Shown here: piece by piece, positions 20,758 through 27,767 of the stretch
Numbering within the stretch: the stretch's first letter is position 1
How the letters are laid out: the number at the start of each line of letters is the position of its first letter
From: a virus
Direction: 5' to 3' (one strand)
DNA: 27,767 bases
IMG/VR virus record: IMGVR_UViG_3300047472_000151
Span: 1 to 27,767 of that record
Program-made: the position numbers and the translations under genes
Notes under the pieces: generated by a model
Seen by the model: the letters and a program-made list of their open reading frames with translations, nothing else
What the model was told of the DNA's origin: nothing
The model's database searches: none

Positions 20758-22835
20758 TAATTAAATCCCCTGTTAGACCACTCTTCTGACGCAAAGCGGG
20801 TAGATCCGCCTCGATTACTTTGCGACGCCGGCGCATTGGCCGGCGCTGCTTGATTCGTTTGCTGCTGCGACGGTGCTGGTAACGCAGGCTGTGCGCGTTC
20901 GTCGATCATCAGCGGCGCGGCGAACAGATCCGCGATCGCTGGCTGCACAATGGCTTCCAACTGGTCCCAGTAATGCGCCACCTTCTTCGCCAGTTCCAGG
21001 TGCGTTTCCAGCCATACCGCGTACACAGTGCAGTCCAGCGCTTCTACGCGCTTTCGCAGTGGCGTCCAGCGTGACTCACGGCCTCCGGACACGGCCCGCT
21101 CAACACGAGCCTCGCCGGCCAGCTGTTTATAAAACTCGTCGCTAAGATCCTTCGAAAAGTGCATGAAGCCTGGCCCCTGCCGCTCGATCTGCAGGCGACC
21201 GAAGATCAGGTCCTTCGCCAGATTGGTACCCACTTGCCACAGGATCAGGCCCTTGCGCCGAACCTTTCCGCGCCAGTCGATATCTACCTTGGACGCTCCG
21301 TTTTTGATGTGCTTTTCCCGGCCTGGACTGCCACGTACTGCGAACACCTTGCGTGCAGCGTGCTCGTGCACAAAGCTATACACGGCGTGCGTGTGGTGAC
21401 CGCCCGTGTCGATCGCGCCGGCATGGATGCGCAGCCGCTGACCGCTAGCATGCTGGAACTCCGTTTCGAAGAGGTATTCCGCCAGGTCCAGCCACACCTG
21501 ATCCTCGCCAGGGTTGCCGTAGAAGATACGGTGATCGATCACCCACTTCTGGCAGCCACGGCCATAGCCCCATACCACGACCTCCAGGCGGTTATCCTGC
21601 GTGTCGCAGCCAGCCAGCAACAGCAGGCACCCCATAGGCACCGTGCCCAAGGAGTACGGCTCGGCACGCTCCCTCATCTGCTCGTGATCCGACTTCTCGA
21701 CATCGAGCGCCCACGTCCGGCCCAAGGTGGTATTGGTAAATGCCTTGAGTTTCGATACGTCGCCCGATTGCGCCACCTGGTGTGCCGTCTGGAATTCCCT
21801 GACCAGGTCGGCCCAGGTCGCGAGCGGGCTGTATGCAGTCCAGACGTGGAAAGCGATGTGTCGCGGAGGCTGGATCATGTGACCGGCGGCGTTGCGGAAA
21901 ACGCCGTCCTGATCAATCGTGACCGTGGCGCCTTTGTTCTGCCAGCGCCCCCGTTCGGCGACAGCGAGATATTGCCCCTGGCCGATCAGCGAGCCGCAAT
22001 GTGGGCATGCGTGGCGTACAGTATCCGGGTCGTTGTTGATCCACTTGAAGCCGCTGGCCTCCTCCTTGCCGCCCCACTGCAGCTCATGATAGCCGCCGCA
22101 ATCCGGACACGGCACGGCATAACAGAAGCGCTCGTCGGCTGCATCATGGCGATCCTCGATCAGAGACAAACCCTTCAGTTTCGGTGTGGAGCCGGTGACC
22201 AACTTGGGGAATGTGGCACCCTCAACACGCTTACCGGCCAGTACATCGGGCGAACCTTCTTTATCGATATCGCGCAGGAAGGCATCGAGCTCATCGAGAT
22301 AGGCCACATCGACGGAGATCCGGCGATAGGCGCGCGCCGCGGTGCCGCCGCGTGTGTGCAGCAGACAGCCTTTGAACTTCTTTTGCGCCAGGGTGTTGTC
22401 CTTGTGCCGGGACACGTGCGCCGGCATCGCCTTGGCCATCACCTTGACATCACGCAGCATCGTGTCGAGCTCGGTCTTGACGAATTCGTCGCTGTCGCCG
22501 TCCGTTGGCTGCCAAAGCGCCTGATTGCGGCGCTTGTGCTCTGCGAAGTATCCGATCGACGCCAACAGCATCTTCGTGTATCCCACACGTGCCGACTTCA
22601 TGAAGTCGATTTCGCGGATGTCATCGTTGCTGATGCAGGCCAGGATGGCGCGCTGGAATGGCCAAGGCTTCCAGCTTTGTTCAACGTAGGAAGATTCCTT
22701 CGAGAGGTAGAAATGCTCCCGTGCCCACGCTTCCAAGGAGACCGGCGTTGGTATACCAAAGGCCGACAGGCCCCGCGAGACAATGCCTTCCATCTCTGGC
22801 GAATGCCAGTGCAGCACATCATATAGGTTGCTCAT
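20757..22835 (-). CDS. terL: Terminase large subunit, lambda gpA-like
   Basis: The 692-residue motor cuts and packages concatemeric DNA. Visible elements are the Walker A-like KSARVGYTK (residues 80-88), the Walker B VDVAYLDELD, and zinc-ribbon-like pairs CPDCGGYHELQW and CPHCGSLIG. The nuclease begins at GCDTQDNRLEVVVWGYG with further acidic GAIDTGGHHT. The C-terminus is Ala/Gln-rich. Length fits the gpA family (lambda A is 641 residues). The start overlaps the small-subunit stop in ATGA. The gpA type implies cos-type cutting, so a cos site is expected near the small-subunit gene. Confidence 0.94.
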   Translation of the reverse strand: MSNLYDVLHWHSPEMEGIVSRGLSAFGIPTPVSLEAWAREHFYLSKESSYVEQSWKPWPFQRAILACISNDDIREIDFMKSARVGYTKMLLASIGYFAEHKRRNQALWQPTDGDSDEFVKTELDTMLRDVKVMAKAMPAHVSRHKDNTLAQKKFKGCLLHTRGGTAARAYRRISVDVAYLDELDAFLRDIDKEGSPDVLAGKRVEGATFPKLVTGSTPKLKGLSLIEDRHDAADERFCYAVPCPDCGGYHELQWGGKEEASGFKWINNDPDTVRHACPHCGSLIGQGQYLAVAERGRWQNKGATVTIDQDGVFRNAAGHMIQPPRHIAFHVWTAYSPLATWADLVREFQTAHQVAQSGDVSKLKAFTNTTLGRTWALDVEKSDHEQMRERAEPYSLGTVPMGCLLLLAGCDTQDNRLEVVVWGYGRGCQKWVIDHRIFYGNPGEDQVWLDLAEYLFETEFQHASGQRLRIHAGAIDTGGHHTHAVYSFVHEHAARKVFAVRGSPGREKHIKNGASKVDIDWRGKVRRKGLILWQVGTNLAKDLIFGRLQIERQGPGFMHFSKDLSDEFYKQLAGEARVERAVSGGRESRWTPLRKRVEALDCTVYAVWLETHLELAKKVAHYWDQLEAIVQPAIADLFAAPLMIDERAQPALPAPSQQQTNQAAPANAPASQSNRGGSTRFASEEWSNRGFN

Positions 22836-23365
22836 TCACCGTCCTCGACGAGATCGGACGGTGCCAGGTCCTCGGACTCCTCACTCTCCTCGTCATCGCG
22901 CAAGTCGGAGAGCGACATCGCCGCAACGATGTTGCGGGCGCGGGCAATTTCTTCGCCGATCAAGGCAATTTCTGCCGAGGACAGCGCAGGCACGCGGCGC
23001 CGAACTGCCCCAGGTATGGCGTCGAAAATGCCAGCGATACGCGCACCGGCCTTGTACAGTACTTCCTCGATCATTGCCGCTGGCGCCAGCTCCTTGCGCT
23101 TCTCGGCATTGCCCATCTCGATACGCTCGCGCTGCGCCTTGGCCAGGCCGGCGCGTTCGGTGGCCAAGTCCAGGCCGCCACCGGTAGCCCGGCCTGCGGC
23201 GTGCTCCCGAAGGTGAGAGCAATATGCCTGCAGCATCTGCTGGCCCGGCATGCGGCCATCGAGCACGCCGCGGCCAACCAGGCTGCCAACCGCCTGCTGG
23301 CTGATTCCGACCAGGGCGCCGAATTCTGCCTGGGTCATAGGTTTGGACAGGTCAATCTCCGACAA
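22832..23365 (-). CDS. terS: Terminase small subunit, Nu1-like
   Basis: The start is TTG at 23365, chosen because AAGGGGG lies five bases upstream. The 177-residue protein has an N-terminal helix-turn-helix of the Nu1 type (KPMTQAEFGALVGISQQAVG, then SLVGRGVL). A helical oligomerisation region follows (DLATERAGLAKAQRERIEMG onward), and the C-terminus is very acidic (DDEESEESEDLAPSD). It recognises the packaging site and recruits the large subunit encoded directly downstream. Confidence 0.85.
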   Translation of the reverse strand: MSEIDLSKPMTQAEFGALVGISQQAVGSLVGRGVLDGRMPGQQMLQAYCSHLREHAAGRATGGGLDLATERAGLAKAQRERIEMGNAEKRKELAPAAMIEEVLYKAGARIAGIFDAIPGAVRRRVPALSSAEIALIGEEIARARNIVAAMSLSDLRDDEESEESEDLAPSDLVEDGE

Positions 23366-23455
23366 TACAACCCCCTTACATACCGTTCGTGACTAGAGAA
23401 AAATCGGGGTTCGAACTACCCGTGCCTGCCCCCTTCCGGGAGTACCTTGGATCGG
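23366..23455. other. Gap before the terminase genes; candidate packaging (cos) region
   Basis: In lambda-like phages cos lies just before Nu1. This 90-base gap holds a near-palindrome with core GTTCGAAC (23409-23416) and the string CTAGAGAAAAA (23393-23403), similar to the 18-base repeats upstream of gpW and the capsid gene. GGGCGG, also found in lambda cosN, begins at 23461 inside the end of the neighbouring gene. None of these proves a cos site. Confidence 0.3.
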
Positions 23456-24211
23456 TCATCGGGCGGTCCGCAACGCCTGGTCAAATGCCTGAGCAAACTG
23501 TGTCGGGAACTCTCGCTTCACCGCCTGTTCGACGACATATTCGAAGTCATAGCGCTGCTCGTAGCCCACGGTACGTACAAAGATCAGCACGGGCTTGATC
23601 GCCGTGCCGCGAGCGAACTGCACACGCTGCCAGATCCCCAGCGGCAGCCGGTCACCAGGCCGCCCGACGAAATAGGCGATGCCCTGCCGCGACTTGCTGC
23701 CACGCGCCAGCGACTTGCGGCGAGCTGGGGTCATGTTTGCCTTGTAGCCCATCTCAGGGAAGGCGCGGAAGAAAGACAGGATCTGGACGATCTGGCCGCG
23801 GTTCATGTTGCCGTATGAATCCAGCTTTGCCCCAGATCCTGGCACTGCTCGGAAGCCAGCAGGCATAGCGCCAACCGATTGCAGTGCGCGCTCGAAGCGC
23901 TTCTGCCCGCGCTGGCCACCGCTGATCTGTGGCGCCAAGAACTTGGAAGCTGGCGTGCCCTTGCCCGCGAAGTCCTTGAGCTTGATCTCAGCGCTCAGGT
24001 TCTGCAGCGTAGCCGGGCGAACGAACACACTGGAAAGGGTAAATGGCGTCGGACTGGTGAATACGTCGCGCATTTCCTTGACCTCGTCCATCCCAGCGAT
24101 CTGTGCTGTCTTGGTCAGCGCCACCCGCGTGGCAAAGTTGACCTGCTTCTTGCCTGCGTCTGCATGGTCTGCCACGCCCTGCACTGCCTGCCTCACGTCT
24201 ACTGTCAGCAA
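23456..24211 (-). CDS. Conserved-type phage protein of unknown function (251 aa)
   Basis: The start is TTG at 24211 with GAGGAG six bases upstream; an in-frame stop lies not far before it. The protein opens with a helical VAD HADAGKKQVNFATRVALT-type segment. It continues TPFTLSSVFVRPATLQNLSA, then a middle with GAKLDSYGNMNRGQIVQIL and a strand-rich C-terminus with IWQRVQFARGTAIKPVLIFV. It resembles short structural or minor-tail-type proteins seen in other proteobacterial phages, but I cannot name the family. Its place between replication and packaging genes is unusual for a tail protein. Confidence 0.6.
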   Translation of the reverse strand: MLTVDVRQAVQGVADHADAGKKQVNFATRVALTKTAQIAGMDEVKEMRDVFTSPTPFTLSSVFVRPATLQNLSAEIKLKDFAGKGTPASKFLAPQISGGQRGQKRFERALQSVGAMPAGFRAVPGSGAKLDSYGNMNRGQIVQILSFFRAFPEMGYKANMTPARRKSLARGSKSRQGIAYFVGRPGDRLPLGIWQRVQFARGTAIKPVLIFVRTVGYEQRYDFEYVVEQAVKREFPTQFAQAFDQALRTAR

Positions 24212-24237
24212 TCCAATCTCCTCAATTTCTTCATAGC

Positions 24238-24483
24238 GCAGGGTTTGCAGCCTTCAATTCAAACCCTGCTGTGTTGAAACCCGCACCAATACTCACTTAG
24301 AGCAGGGTATGCATGGTTGCAGGGTTGTTTTTAATATGACGGATCGAAAAAAATGTTGTAACCATCCTCAAACAAATTACGCACGTATGCGCGCAACCCT
24401 ACTAACCCTGCAACCCTGCGCAATCCCAGTATCCATGCGGGTTTGCGCACAGCAGGGTTTGTTTTAGACCCTGCGTACCCTGC
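24238..24483. repeat. Nine-copy ACCCTGC/GCAGGGT array with AT-rich centre; candidate origin
   Basis: Exact 7-mers begin at 24238, 24263, 24302, 24319, 24405, 24413, 24452, 24468 and 24477, with weaker forms between (for example at 24394 and 24438). Several extend to AACCCTGC or GCAGGGTTTG. To the left of an AT-rich stretch (about 24325-24380) most read GCAGGGT; to the right most read ACCCTGC, so the array is roughly mirror-symmetric. It lies directly after the primase-helicase gene. This is the layout of an iteron-type origin or a multi-site operator. Confidence 0.65.
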
Positions 24484-24485
24484 TT

Positions 24486-27221
24486 TCAACCCAGCGCACC
24501 ATCAGCGCGCACGTCCGCCAACTTCCTGAACTTCTCGATCTGTGCCTCCAGATCGTCCTTGCCCGACGAATTGATCTCGTACACCATCCGGTCCTTCGGC
24601 TGCTTTTTGCCTACCGCTACTTTCCGCTTGACCTTGTGCTCCCTGCTGCCGATGAATCCATTGAACTTGCACATGGACAGCGGCTTTTCGCCGCTCTTGT
24701 CGCACCACCGCTTATAGATGTTGTAGAGGTCTTCCGTCAGGCAGGAGCAGTACGGCGCATCCAGGTAGCCATCCTTCCAGGCGCGATGGAAGGACATCCA
24801 GCCGCTCAGGCCGAACTCGATCACGCGCTCTTTGGCCAGGGTCATCGGCGGCTTGGTGTGCTCATTGAAGCCATCGAGCGGGAAGTTGAGCAGGAAGTGG
24901 TAGAACGCCTCAATGCCGCCAGCATCGATCGCATCCTTCACCGCCTGGTAGAACGCTTCCGACTGCTTGGCCCGCGCCTCGATCACCATGAACCGCCTGT
25001 CTTCCAGCTCAATCGGGATCGGCTGCGGCTCATTGGACAGAAATGCGCTGTTCATGTGGTTCTGCTCGTCACGCAGCGGCAAATTCTTCTCGTTGATGCT
25101 CATCGTGCGGCCGGTGATCATGTACTTGAGCGTGCCGTTATGGCTGAACCGGTCGTCACGCGACAGCACCTCTTCGAACAGCACGAACAGCTTGCGCGAG
25201 CGCCAGGCCGTGAACGTGGATTCCAGCTGGTGCTGGCTGGCCACCGTTCCGTATACACCGTAGATCGGTGCAATCACATCCTGGAAGAACAGGCTCTTAC
25301 CGGTGCCCTGCTTCTCGCCGAACATCAGCAGCGCGGTCTGCATCTTGGCGCCGGGATGCTGCAGCGGATATGCCAGCCAGCGCAAGATCCAGGCCACGCA
25401 CTCATCGACCTTATCTTCGGCCCCGCACAGCGACTCAAGGAGCGCGAGGATCGGCAGGACAAGCTGCTCGTTCGCCTTCGGCACCAACGGCCAGCCGAGG
25501 AAGATGTTGACGTGCGTGACCGGGTCGGCCTGCTGCGTGGGATCGAACACCAGGTTCTTTGCCTCGATGGTCTTGCGCATGGCATGCTCTTGCCATTTCG
25601 AAGTGAGTTCGGCCGTATAGTCAGCGCGCACAGCGCCCAGACTCATTACCTGCTGGCCGATGCCGTCCCACACCGTTTCCGTGCCGCGGAGCAGTGTCAG
25701 CTGCTCCAGCATCTCAGCCAGCTTGCCGCCGCCGGCGCCACCCTCGATCGACTTGCCGCCAACCAGGGCGGGCAAGCTCTCACGCATGATGGTGCGGCGC
25801 CCTTCGGACTTCTCCCAGCTAGACGCCAGATCCTTGCCGACCCAGGCCGCGAAGGCAGATTTCTTGAGCCTCTGTTTGCGCAGGCCGTCCCACACATCCG
25901 TTGTGGGATACACCAAGGCGAAATGCGCCAGGAGCACTTCCAGCGTCGGCACGCGTAAGCTCACCGGCTCGGCCGACTCTGTCGCGGGTGCTTCGCCAGC
26001 AGGAGGCGCGGAGGACGCGTTATCGCTGGTCGGGGCTGTCGGCGTTGGCTGCGGGGCGTTCTCATCGAGTGAGGGCGCGGGAGCGCTAAGGACGGCCTGC
26101 AACTGCTGACGAACGACCTCCAGCGACTCTTCCGCGTGCAGATCGTTATAGTCCGTCCACTTGTTCTCTCCGCGGCTGGCGAAGGTCGGCCACACCACGC
26201 GAGCGTGACCAACATCGTGCGCAGCAGCACGGGCGCTTGCAATGCCGGCATTCTCGAACTTCCAGATATGGAAGCGGCGCCCGGAGCGCACGTCAGCCTC
26301 GATGTAGTCCGTGCCCGTGGCATCTTTGCGCCAGGTCGCACGCACCGTGACTGCATCGCCTTTGGCATTTTTCAGCACGTGGTCCGCGCCATCGATGGGC
26401 GGCGCCGCGACCTCGAACTCTTCAAGCAAGTCCCGCTCGTAGCGCTGCACCAGCTGCCAGTCATCATCTGCGAAGAAGACCAGCTCCGCGTCAGGGAAGT
26501 CCGCGCGCAGCTGGCGCGCCACAACAAGAATATTCCCCGCGCTGAATGTCAGCATGACCGGAAGCGCATCGTTGATTGCCATCCGCACCGAGCGCCCACT
26601 GGCGTAGCCTTCGGCCAGGCCAATCTGGCGCGTGTCAGCGCTAACCGTGCCGAGCAGGCAGCTCGCGCCGATCATGTCCGCCCCAGCATTGAAGCGCTTT
26701 TCTCCGGCCGCGTCGATCTTTTGTACACACACCAGGTCAGCACCGCTGCGGGTATACCGGCGCGCCGGAACCAGAAGCGTGCCGTTCTCATCGACGCGCA
26801 CGCCCTCTCCTGTGATTTTCTTGCGCACGAGGTATGGGACATTTGCCGCAGGGTCCACTGCCTTCGCCTGGCGCCATTGGCGGCGCGCACGGCCGGCAGC
26901 CAGCTCTGCGACGTGCTTACGGCGCTGCTCTTCCTCCTGCTTTTTCTGCTCCTGACGGCGTTTTAGTTCCGTCAGCTCTTCCTCGCTGATGCCGGACCAG
27001 TCCACGTCCACCTTGACGGTACCCGGATCGCGGCCTTGAAAGCGGCCAAAGGAGCCCGCTGTGACAATGCGACCATCCTTCAGGACGATCTCGGACAACT
27101 TGTACCAGGACTTCTTACCCGTGCCGAATTTCTTGAACTTGCCGCTCAGGTCCAGTGGCGTTGACGGCAATGCCGGCAGCACCGCAGACATCTGCGCCAA
27201 GACTTCATTGACTGTTGCCAT
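24486..27221 (-). CDS. Phage primase-helicase (Toprim + AAA+/DUF5906)
   Basis: The 911-residue replication protein has an N-terminal region with a charged coiled-coil (residues 80-120), followed by a Toprim-like primase domain with Glu204 in LAEGYASG and the acidic FFADDD at 249-254. A linker with KWTDYNDLHAEES and a Pro/Ala-rich stretch (380-420) leads to a superfamily-3/D5-like helicase. The helicase has Walker A GEKQGTGKS (635-643), Walker B LFVLFEE (678-684) and DRRFMVIEA with a likely arginine finger. It would prime and unwind DNA at the phage origin, probably the repeat array just downstream. TAA and ATG of the upstream gene and this one are adjacent. Confidence 0.92.
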   Translation of the reverse strand: MATVNEVLAQMSAVLPALPSTPLDLSGKFKKFGTGKKSWYKLSEIVLKDGRIVTAGSFGRFQGRDPGTVKVDVDWSGISEEELTELKRRQEQKKQEEEQRRKHVAELAAGRARRQWRQAKAVDPAANVPYLVRKKITGEGVRVDENGTLLVPARRYTRSGADLVCVQKIDAAGEKRFNAGADMIGASCLLGTVSADTRQIGLAEGYASGRSVRMAINDALPVMLTFSAGNILVVARQLRADFPDAELVFFADDDWQLVQRYERDLLEEFEVAAPPIDGADHVLKNAKGDAVTVRATWRKDATGTDYIEADVRSGRRFHIWKFENAGIASARAAAHDVGHARVVWPTFASRGENKWTDYNDLHAEESLEVVRQQLQAVLSAPAPSLDENAPQPTPTAPTSDNASSAPPAGEAPATESAEPVSLRVPTLEVLLAHFALVYPTTDVWDGLRKQRLKKSAFAAWVGKDLASSWEKSEGRRTIMRESLPALVGGKSIEGGAGGGKLAEMLEQLTLLRGTETVWDGIGQQVMSLGAVRADYTAELTSKWQEHAMRKTIEAKNLVFDPTQQADPVTHVNIFLGWPLVPKANEQLVLPILALLESLCGAEDKVDECVAWILRWLAYPLQHPGAKMQTALLMFGEKQGTGKSLFFQDVIAPIYGVYGTVASQHQLESTFTAWRSRKLFVLFEEVLSRDDRFSHNGTLKYMITGRTMSINEKNLPLRDEQNHMNSAFLSNEPQPIPIELEDRRFMVIEARAKQSEAFYQAVKDAIDAGGIEAFYHFLLNFPLDGFNEHTKPPMTLAKERVIEFGLSGWMSFHRAWKDGYLDAPYCSCLTEDLYNIYKRWCDKSGEKPLSMCKFNGFIGSREHKVKRKVAVGKKQPKDRMVYEINSSGKDDLEAQIEKFRKLADVRADGALG

Positions 27222-27647
27222 TTACTCGCTTTCTTGGCGCGCCGAGGTCTTATACGGCACGGCCACGCCGCCCATGAGAGACGGGATATCGCGGTAGTCA
27301 AGCGCACCGGCACGCAGCACCATGGGGCTACGGCTGCGCAAGGCGCGGAAGCCGCCGCCAACGCGCGGTGCAGCCGGGATGCCAGCATCGGTGACTGGAT
27401 CAGGATCGATGTTGAGGAAACGCTGTCCTTCGCGTGTGATCATCAGGTCATCGCCGGCGATACGTATGAGAAGTGCGCTCTTCAGCTTTCCGATGACGAT
27501 TTCGTTGAAGTCCCGCTCGGACATGTTGCTCTTGCCCTTGAGAGCGGTACGGAGAGCGGCGATGCTCAGCTTTCCACCGCTCTCATGCAGCATCGAGAGG
27601 CACTTCGCTGCCTTGCTTCCAGCACGCGGCATTGCATGCTTATGCAT
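27222..27647 (-). CDS. Small phage protein upstream of the primase (141 aa)
   Basis: The ATG at 27647 (MHKHAMPRAGSKAAKCLSML) is preferred over an in-frame TTG eight codons upstream because AGAGG lies about seven bases before it. The first 75 residues look like a winged helix: helix AAKCLSML, GGKLSIAALRTAL, then NEIVIGKLKSALLI and a strand-turn-strand LIRIAGDDLMITREGQRFL. The remainder, GGGFRALRSRSPMVLRAGAL onward, is Arg-rich and probably unstructured. A DNA-binding role is likely from the fold pattern, but the family was not identified. It overlaps the end of the upstream gene by eight bases. Confidence 0.7.
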   Translation of the reverse strand: MHKHAMPRAGSKAAKCLSMLHESGGKLSIAALRTALKGKSNMSERDFNEIVIGKLKSALLIRIAGDDLMITREGQRFLNIDPDPVTDAGIPAAPRVGGGFRALRSRSPMVLRAGALDYRDIPSLMGGVAVPYKTSARQESE

Positions 27648-27767
27648 GGACGGCCTCTTCCATGTCCACAACAGCCAAGTGATCCTTGCCGTGTTTCCGG
27701 AGGATGGCTACACGCAATTCGCAGAGCGACTTGTGCATTTGTTGCTCTATGGCGTGCAAGTGCGCAC
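27640..27767 (-). CDS. C-terminal end of an unrecognised gene, cut by window edge
   Basis: The minus strand is open from the right edge to a TAA at 27640-27642, giving at least 41 residues, AHLHAIEQQMHKSLCELRVA then ILRKHGKDHLAVVDMEEAVHA. The sequence is helical with good coding character. It overlaps the next gene's start, as is common in this operon. The remainder lies outside the window, so no function can be given. Confidence 0.65.
   Translation of the reverse strand, partial: AHLHAIEQQMHKSLCELRVAILRKHGKDHLAVVDMEEAVHA

Noticed and set aside
21159-22826. 555-codon plus-strand open frame opposite the large terminase
   Set aside because: The terminase motifs and couplings identify the minus strand as coding; the plus frame is a shadow.
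23405-23422. GGTTCGAAC string resembling a tRNA T-loop
   Set aside because: The flanking bases do not form a five-pair T-stem on either strand, and no acceptor or anticodon arm follows.
24238-24483. ACCCTGC array as a CRISPR
   Set aside because: Repeats are only 7-10 bases, occur in both orientations and are unevenly spaced.

Overview
The window is most of the late half of a lambda-like, tailed (siphovirus-type) prophage in a GC-rich betaproteobacterium. The style of the genes and small host-like proteins suggests Burkholderiales, probably Oxalobacteraceae (Janthinobacterium/Massilia/Herbaspirillum type). That host assignment is an inference from protein style, not a database result. Almost every phage gene lies on the minus strand, so the phage reads from the right edge of the window to the left.

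Right to left the layout is as follows. (1) A replication block holds the tail of an unrecognised gene, a small protein and a 911-residue Toprim/AAA+ primase-helicase. It ends in a 250-base intergenic region with nine copies of ACCCTGC/GCAGGGT around an AT-rich core, which is a candidate origin. (2) A conserved phage protein is followed by packaging genes: a Nu1-like small terminase, a gpA-like large terminase and a Mor/C-family activator. (3) An accessory insertion holds a soluble RsbRD_N-type histidine kinase and a tiny opposite-strand gene. (4) The head genes are gpW-like joining protein, lambda-type portal, a ClpP-like protease fused to a Mu gpT-like capsid protein, a DUF2190-type decoration protein and a head-tail joining protein. 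(5) The tail genes are terminator, a 53-residue protein, tail tube, the G and GT chaperones (with a textbook -1 slippery site GGGAAAA), the tape measure, and only two long distal tail proteins plus an assembly-like protein. Lambda M/L/K/I/J homologues are absent. (6) The lysis cassette is a small membrane protein, a 3-TM holin and a GH24 endolysin. Starts and stops mostly overlap by 1 to 4 bases, as expected for translationally coupled late operons.

The left 1.27 kb is on the plus strand and is accessory or host flank. It carries the end of a receiver-domain protein in which the phospho-acceptor Asp appears to be Asn, a 62-residue small protein and a putative lipoprotein that shares a TTAA stop overlap with the endolysin gene. 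No integrase, repressor, spanin or att site can be identified.

The most unusual pattern concerns the accessory segments. A 16-base palindrome, GTGCAGACGTCTGCAC or a one-base variant, occurs exactly at both borders of the histidine-kinase insertion and again at the junction between the endolysin gene and the left accessory segment. Both accessory segments contain one two-component-type gene and one small protein with a shared 'IID' start motif. This looks like a cargo-exchange arrangement, possibly delivering a split signalling module, and it is the best candidate here for something undescribed.
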